NCBI GenBank assembly: GCA_964407285.1
Contig: CAYOVG010000237.1
Location: 1 to 11,403 of the forward strand
Source: CAYOVG01 sp964407285
GTDB taxonomy: Bacteria; Desulfobacterota; Syntrophobacteria; Syntrophobacterales; Syntrophobacteraceae
Reading direction: 5' to 3'
Length of the DNA stretch: 11,403 bases
The notes under the pieces are model-generated. The model saw only the letters and a list, made by a program, of their open reading frames with translations. It did not search any database and was not told the origin of the DNA. Positions within the stretch are counted from its first letter, which is position 1. Every line of letters starts with the position of its first letter. The position numbers were made by a program, and so were the translations under genes. Below are positions 6,818 to 11,403 of the stretch, one piece after another.

Positions 6818-7924
6818 CTAGAAATAGGATTCTAATGTTCCCCTGCGCCGGACATCGAGTGTAAGACAGTGAAACGCCCCCCCGAACGGGTTGAGATGTA
6901 GGAAATCGCAGGGAATCGGCTCGAATCCCCATTCCTTCAGCGCCCGTGTGGTGGGAACTTGAGATTTTTCGCAAATCACCCGTTTCTCATCCAGCATCAG
7001 AACATTCATGCTCAGCCACGTACTGCAAAGCGCCGCAATTTCACCGAAAAAGTCCCGGTTGACGATGACCGGTTCGGGCGCAATCAGGCAATCCCAGGAC
7101 TTTAGGATGGGAGGAAGTCGGTCTACATCGATGTACTTGGGATTGATCATCACTTTACCGGGAGCCAGGGGAACGAAAGTGGTGTCGATGTGCATCGGTT
7201 GCCTGCATCTCGTCTCGATTTCGTGAATACGATACCGGTCTCCCAGGTGCCGTCGCAGCCATTCGATGCCCGCCCGGTTCGTCACATTGCTCCGGGTAAC
7301 GAACAGGTCTCTGCCGCAACGCGCAAAATCGGCGGCGTCAAAAACCACTTCAGACTCATTGATGACATACCGCATCTCTTCGCCGTCATCCGGGACCCGA
7401 TACTTGCCGTCATAGAGAGAATCCAGGAGAGGTGGTTTGGGAGCCGACGTCCACATGGCCCCTTTTTCGAAATACTCTCGAAAAAGGGGATAATACGCAT
7501 GGGGTTCGTAATAGCGGCAACGCCAGGACATGGGAGCCTCGATGATTTCGTTGCCGACGACGAGGAAGCAGTCTCGAGGGCAGGCATTGCAGAAACCTTT
7601 GGAATGCCAGTGCGGAGTCGAATACCTCTTATGGTGCTTACCCACTTCCGGCCGTCTGACTTTGACTCCCTCGGCCTCCAAAATATGGATGAACTCATCG
7701 AGTTCTTTCCGGGCCGGTTGAATGCTGAAACGATTGGATACTTTCGTTCCACCTAAAATGAAAAGCCATTTATACAGTTTCTGAGGAATACCTCCCAGCA
7801 AAGATATGTGATAGGGCGGCTGGACCGCATTTTCCAGACGTCCGACAATAACCTCTTCCAGCGGGTCCCATTCATTATAGGAATTTACTGTGCAAAAATT
7901 CGAATCATCACTTCCATTCGTCAC
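6818..7924 (-). CDS. Glycine amidinotransferase-family enzyme (AGAT/CyrA/SxtG-like)
   Basis: 368 residues with clear similarity along the whole length to L-arginine:glycine amidinotransferase. Such enzymes move the amidino group of arginine to an amine, giving ornithine and a guanidino product. The triad is intact: Asp196 in FDAADF, His245 in PMHID, Cys353 in FHCLTLD. Asp118 in PRDCF matches the guanidine-binding Asp170 of the human enzyme, and the blocks VVGNEIIEAPMSWR and SMNVLMLDEKR are nearly identical. Hand alignment shows changes near the pocket: Gln242 for human Asn300, Tyr264 for Arg322, Cys300 for Ser354. Cysteines 112, 115 and 119 form a cluster beside Asp118. No signal peptide, so cytoplasmic. 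It starts with GTG inside a GTGA overlap with the stop of the lipid-synthase gene and has AAGGAG 9 nt upstream, so the two are cotranslated. The acceptor amine is probably not free glycine, but this is inference. Confidence 0.95.
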   Translation of the reverse strand: MTNGSDDSNFCTVNSYNEWDPLEEVIVGRLENAVQPPYHISLLGGIPQKLYKWLFILGGTKVSNRFSIQPARKELDEFIHILEAEGVKVRRPEVGKHHKRYSTPHWHSKGFCNACPRDCFLVVGNEIIEAPMSWRCRYYEPHAYYPLFREYFEKGAMWTSAPKPPLLDSLYDGKYRVPDDGEEMRYVINESEVVFDAADFARCGRDLFVTRSNVTNRAGIEWLRRHLGDRYRIHEIETRCRQPMHIDTTFVPLAPGKVMINPKYIDVDRLPPILKSWDCLIAPEPVIVNRDFFGEIAALCSTWLSMNVLMLDEKRVICEKSQVPTTRALKEWGFEPIPCDFLHLNPFGGAFHCLTLDVRRRGTLESYF

Positions 7925-10900
7925 TCAACCGATCTCCTTTCGCATAAGCTCACTCCGAGGTGTTTGCAGACCCCGATCACCCTACCCTCGCGGATGATCT
8001 CTACCGTGCCGACGGCGCAGGTTTCGGGGGCGACGGCAATGTGTTCGACTTGAAGACGAAACCGGACGCTGGTGTATTCGGGTCTGATCTCGCCGCGAAA
8101 TCCGGCGGTCGAGGTAATGCCCTTCAGAAAATCAACTCGCGGACGGGTGAAGCGGGTGTGTAAGCCCAGGTAGAACATGTAGAAGAAAAGAAGCTGGTTG
8201 CACCCTTCCACCAGCATGGTTCCCGGCAGTACCGGATCGTTCTTGAAGTGGGTCGCGAATACCCAATGATCCGGCGTGATATCCTTCTCCCCGATGACTT
8301 CTCCCAAACCCCACCGGCCGCCCGAACGGTCGATGGACGCCACTCTGTCCAGCATCTGCAACCGGGGCGCGCTCAGCATACCCGGACTTTGCGGGGAATA
8401 TCCCGAGCCGAAGCACGAAGCGAAATCTCCCCTTTGCAGGGCGTCGATCTCCCGCTCCTGGAACGATCCCCTGGAGCAATGCAACAGCGGAGAAAACCCT
8501 CGGACGGAGCCGTACGCGCGTACATCCCCTTCCCTGTCGGGAACCGGGGCCATCCCCCGGACGTTCTCCAAATCCCGGGATGAAAAGAACCCGGCATTGG
8601 CCCGGATCCTGACAATCTCACGCTGATTGACACGACAGCAGTAGTCATAAAAAATCAATAAATTGCGTCCACTTTTCATAAACCTGTGGATGTTCGCCGT
8701 CCCTGTCAGAGTATCTCCGGGAGATGGAGCGGAGCCGTGGAACGTGACGGTGCTGTCCAGGGCGCGGTAACGCCGGTTTCCCTCGAAAAGGCGGTCGCAA
8801 CCGATATAGCTGAGCGCCAGGATCAGTCCATGAGAGGATTCGAACGGCACGATGCCCGGGACCCTGCCGGCGGTGAGGTACCAGGCGTCGAGGGGAATGT
8901 CGTATTCCCATTCAATGCTGCAGGGTTTCAGTTGCCCCGGCTCGGCGCTCAGCCGGGTCACTCTGTCGACGAACCGGAAAGGAGGCAGAGGCAAGCGGGC
9001 CCGTACCGGGTAACGGTCGATATCACGATACTCCGGCCCCAGGACGGCGGAAAGCTTCCCATCCGTCATCTCGAGGATTTGAGTGGAATCCCAGACAAGC
9101 TCCCTCTTTGGTTTCGGCTCTTCCGGGCGGGGCGATTCTTCTTCCGGGGACGACTCTTCCACCACCCCACCCGGTTCCGCGCCGACTTCTTCAGGTGTTT
9201 CCACGCCCCTTGCGGCAACCGGTCCCGTAGCCGGGAATTCCCGCGTCCGTTCTTCTTCCAGGCGCGAGAGCAAATCCCGTTGAAACGCCTGCCTGACCAG
9301 TTCATAGGTGAACTGCGTTTCGGCGCTCCGCCGCAAGGCCTTTTCGATATAGCGATCGATCGGGAACGGAGCCGCGGGAACTCCCGTCGCCTGCGGAGCG
9401 TCTGAAAATCGTCTCCGATGCGCTTCCTGTAAGATAAACGTTTCGATGGGCGTCCAACCACTGGACAATCGCTTAACCGTCGGGTTGCGCGTTCTGCCCG
9501 AATCCACGGGGGTCGGAGCCGTGAGAACCGCCTTCCGCCGTTCCTCGGTCGGTCCCTCCAGGATGGCGTGCACGTAGGAACCGTCCAGGCCCATCCCGTT
9601 GATCCCCGCCATGCGGGCCGGTCCCGGCCAGGGACGGGACTCCCCGAGTCTGCGGAAGGCGTCCTCCGGCCGCAATTCCGGACGCTCCGGGCCTGGTTCA
9701 TTGGGAGTTCCGGGGAAATAGCCATGATAGAGGCACAGGGCGGCCTTGATCAGGGCGGCTGCTCCGGAGGCGGCGAAGGTATGTCCGATGTTGGACTTGA
9801 TGGAGCCGACCACCTGGGCGGCTGCTCCACCCCCCTGCCGATAAGCACGGGCAAGGCCCGCCAGTTCCGCCCCGTCTTCCCGCTCGGTCCCGCCCGCATG
9901 GAGTTCTATGTATCCTATCTGCTCCGGGGATACGCCCGCTTCCCGAAAAGCGCCGACGCATGCCCGGTAAACACGCTCCGGCTCCGGAGCAGGCTCCAAC
10001 GCGCCGGAGAAACTTTGCTGCACTATCCGCAGGGCCCGAATTCGGGCATAGATCCGGTTTTCGGCGCAATCGCGCACTCTCTTCAGCACCAGCGCTCCCG
10101 CCCCTTCACCGACCTTCAGGTCCCAGGCCGCCGGATCGAACGCGAAATCGCGGCCGGTTCGAGCCGTTTGCAGCCGGAGGCTGCGCCACAACACATGTTC
10201 CAGGCCGCCGGAAAGATCGATGCCCCCCAGCACCACGGCTTCGATGTCCGGGTCGAAGTCGAGGAGAAAGCGGGCAACCTGCAATCCCTTGTAAGCGGAG
10301 TTCTCCTCCGATGAAACCATGAAGCTCGGCCCGGTAAAATTCCATACGGCGGATATGCGGCCGGCCGCAAGGCTCCCGATCCCCGCCGTGGTCCCCTCCA
10401 GCCTCGGTTCCGGACAGATGCCGTCCTTGACGAGGGACTCCAGGAATACCCGTTGCTCGGGCGACAGGCGGATACCATGCTGCCGGAGCTTCTGCCGCAA
10501 GCGCCATGGGAGTTCGGTACGGGTCAGACTCCTGTGATTGGCCCAATCCGGCTTCGTACCGATGACCACGGCCACGTTGCGGCTTTCGCCGGTAATGGCG
10601 AAGCCGCCATCCCGCAAAGCCCGGTCGGCGACGTGCAGCATCAGGAGATGGTTGAAGAGCCGCGGGTTCACTTCCCCCGGCGGGATTTTGAACCTGGCGC
10701 AGTCCACATCGAATGCGTCGCAATAGCTGCCCGCGGGGGCCCGCCCATCCCGCAGGCCGAACGTTTCCAGGAGAGTCCGATTCCGCTCCCCGCCTATCCA
10801 TCGCTCGGGACCTAAAGGATGAAAGTTTTGCCGCCCCTGGTGGATCACTTCGTTCACTTCATCCAAATCGTCGAGATTCCCCCAGTGGCCGTGCATCCCC

Positions 10901-11403
10901 ACGATGGCGATTTCCTCGAATGCGGGCTCCTCGATCGAATGAACCGCGCGGTCCCCGGCGGCATCGGCATTGACGGACGGGCCGCCGGGGGGACCGTCGA
11001 ACCGGCCGCCGGGCGGCCCGGTCAGGACCATGTGGGCGTTGACCCCTCCGAAACCGAAGGCGTTGATCCCCGCGATCCTTCGTCCCTCCCGTTCCCCCTG
11101 CCCGGGCCACGGACGGGGCTCCCTTACGATATGTTCTCCATTGAACCTGCGGCCCGGCGATTCGACCGCATTCTCCACCCCGATCGTCGGCGGAATGACG
11201 CCCCGCTTCATGCTCAGGACCACTTTCATGATACCGGCCATGGCGGCGACGGTCAGCGTATGGCCGATATTCGCCTTGTTGCCCCCCAAGAGGGGAAGAG
11301 ACGGCGCATCACCGAAAAAGCGCTCCAAAGTCGCCAGTTCGGTTCCGTCCCCCAGCACCGTCCCGGTGGCGTGGCACTCGATGTAATCCACCCGCCGTTT
11401 CAT
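7921..11403 (-). CDS. PfaC-like secondary-lipid/PUFA-type synthase: KS (partial), CLF, FabA-like dehydratase pair; N-terminus outside window
   Basis: 1160 codons are visible; the first lies inside a ketosynthase, so the true start is beyond the right edge. Numbering runs from 11403. Residues 1-130 are the C-terminal part of a KS with His11 (CHATGT) and Lys43/His48 (NKANIGH). Residues 164-616 are a second, complete KS fold of chain-length-factor type: the catalytic Cys is replaced by Glu367 in SSEENSA, while His502 and KSNIGH (536-541) remain. Residues 620-765 are a linker, acidic and Pro-rich at its end. Residues 770-945 resemble the first, non-catalytic hotdog of PfaC dehydratases (DSTVTFHG at 883-890; the catalytic His position is Gly846). 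Residues 1005-1155 are an active FabA-like hotdog with His1052 in HFKNDPVLPG and Glu1066. PfaC proteins usually have two such pairs; here there is one. No ACP, acyltransferase, ketoreductase or thioesterase domain is visible, so partners are needed. It would extend and dehydrate acyl chains in the cytoplasm. Start ATG at 11403 is internal. Confidence 0.95.
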   Translation of the reverse strand: MKRRVDYIECHATGTVLGDGTELATLERFFGDAPSLPLLGGNKANIGHTLTVAAMAGIMKVVLSMKRGVIPPTIGVENAVESPGRRFNGEHIVREPRPWPGQGEREGRRIAGINAFGFGGVNAHMVLTGPPGGRFDGPPGGPSVNADAAGDRAVHSIEEPAFEEIAIVGMHGHWGNLDDLDEVNEVIHQGRQNFHPLGPERWIGGERNRTLLETFGLRDGRAPAGSYCDAFDVDCARFKIPPGEVNPRLFNHLLMLHVADRALRDGGFAITGESRNVAVVIGTKPDWANHRSLTRTELPWRLRQKLRQHGIRLSPEQRVFLESLVKDGICPEPRLEGTTAGIGSLAAGRISAVWNFTGPSFMVSSEENSAYKGLQVARFLLDFDPDIEAVVLGGIDLSGGLEHVLWRSLRLQTARTGRDFAFDPAAWDLKVGEGAGALVLKRVRDCAENRIYARIRALRIVQQSFSGALEPAPEPERVYRACVGAFREAGVSPEQIGYIELHAGGTEREDGAELAGLARAYRQGGGAAAQVVGSIKSNIGHTFAASGAAALIKAALCLYHGYFPGTPNEPGPERPELRPEDAFRRLGESRPWPGPARMAGINGMGLDGSYVHAILEGPTEERRKAVLTAPTPVDSGRTRNPTVKRLSSGWTPIETFILQEAHRRRFSDAPQATGVPAAPFPIDRYIEKALRRSAETQFTYELVRQAFQRDLLSRLEEERTREFPATGPVAARGVETPEEVGAEPGGVVEESSPEEESPRPEEPKPKRELVWDSTQILEMTDGKLSAVLGPEYRDIDRYPVRARLPLPPFRFVDRVTRLSAEPGQLKPCSIEWEYDIPLDAWYLTAGRVPGIVPFESSHGLILALSYIGCDRLFEGNRRYRALDSTVTFHGSAPSPGDTLTGTANIHRFMKSGRNLLIFYDYCCRVNQREIVRIRANAGFFSSRDLENVRGMAPVPDREGDVRAYGSVRGFSPLLHCSRGSFQEREIDALQRGDFASCFGSGYSPQSPGMLSAPRLQMLDRVASIDRSGGRWGLGEVIGEKDITPDHWVFATHFKNDPVLPGTMLVEGCNQLLFFYMFYLGLHTRFTRPRVDFLKGITSTAGFRGEIRPEYTSVRFRLQVEHIAVAPETCAVGTVEIIREGRVIGVCKHLGVSLCERRSVE
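7934..7939 (-). promoter_or_regulatory. Ribosome binding site of the amidinotransferase
   Basis: AAGGAG on the minus strand lies 9 nt before the GTG at 7924, inside the end of the upstream synthase gene. Together with the GTGA stop/start overlap at 7921-7924 it supports the GTG start and translational coupling. Confidence 0.75.

Noticed and set aside
6817..6828. CCTA-GAAA-TAGG hairpin between exporter and amidinotransferase as terminator
   Set aside because: Four base pairs with no T-tract is too weak; it overlaps the amidinotransferase stop codon.
9034..9096. Possible acyl carrier protein after the linker (WDSTQILEM)
   Set aside because: The context is the segment that precedes PfaC dehydratases. 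There is no DSL-type phosphopantetheine site and no room for a four-helix ACP.
8686..10322. Plus-strand ORFs of 239, 248 and 120 codons opposite the synthase
   Set aside because: Antisense shadows of KS, linker and dehydratase coding sequence; no recognisable domain.
11014..11403. ATG at 11403 as the real start of the synthase
   Set aside because: The next residues are already the His-motif region of a ketosynthase (CHATGT at 10-15), so the N-terminal half of this domain must lie outside the window.

Overview
The window looks like chromosomal DNA of a GC-rich Gram-negative bacterium. A member of the Desulfobacterota/Deltaproteobacteria, such as a Syntrophobacter-like organism, would fit, because PfaC-type lipid synthase genes and large modular ABC transporters are common there. 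This placement is inferred from gene content and codon use only. Five genes are well supported. The two outer ones are cut by the window edges. No rRNA, tRNA, CRISPR array or complete insertion sequence was seen.

Left part (1-4398, all minus strand): a very large ABCG-like transporter (ABC ATPase fused to an ABC-2 type membrane domain) whose C-terminus lies beyond base 1. Its soluble N-terminus looks TerB-like and its linker is built from a 9-bp tandem repeat. After a gap of about 500 bp without a convincing gene comes an unrecognised helical protein with a signal peptide. That gene has a good sigma-70-type promoter and a strong ribosome binding site that places its start at a GTG.

Middle (4399-6753): a divergent intergenic region with one promoter candidate in each direction, followed on the plus strand by a complete type IV ABC exporter half-transporter. 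By eye this segment is less GC-rich than its neighbours, and short direct repeats bracket the exporter gene.

Right part (6818-11403, minus strand): an operon fragment. First is the C-terminal part of a PfaC-like multidomain synthase: the end of a ketosynthase, a complete chain-length-factor domain with Glu in place of the catalytic Cys, and one FabA-like double-hotdog dehydratase. Its stop codon overlaps by 4 bp (GTGA) the start of an AGAT/CyrA/SxtG-family amidinotransferase with an intact Cys-His-Asp triad. The tight coupling of a PUFA-synthase-like enzyme to an arginine-type amidinotransferase suggests a pathway to a guanidino-bearing lipid or polyketide. The convergent exporter could move the product out. 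This pairing is the most interesting content of the window. The product and the link to the exporter are inference.
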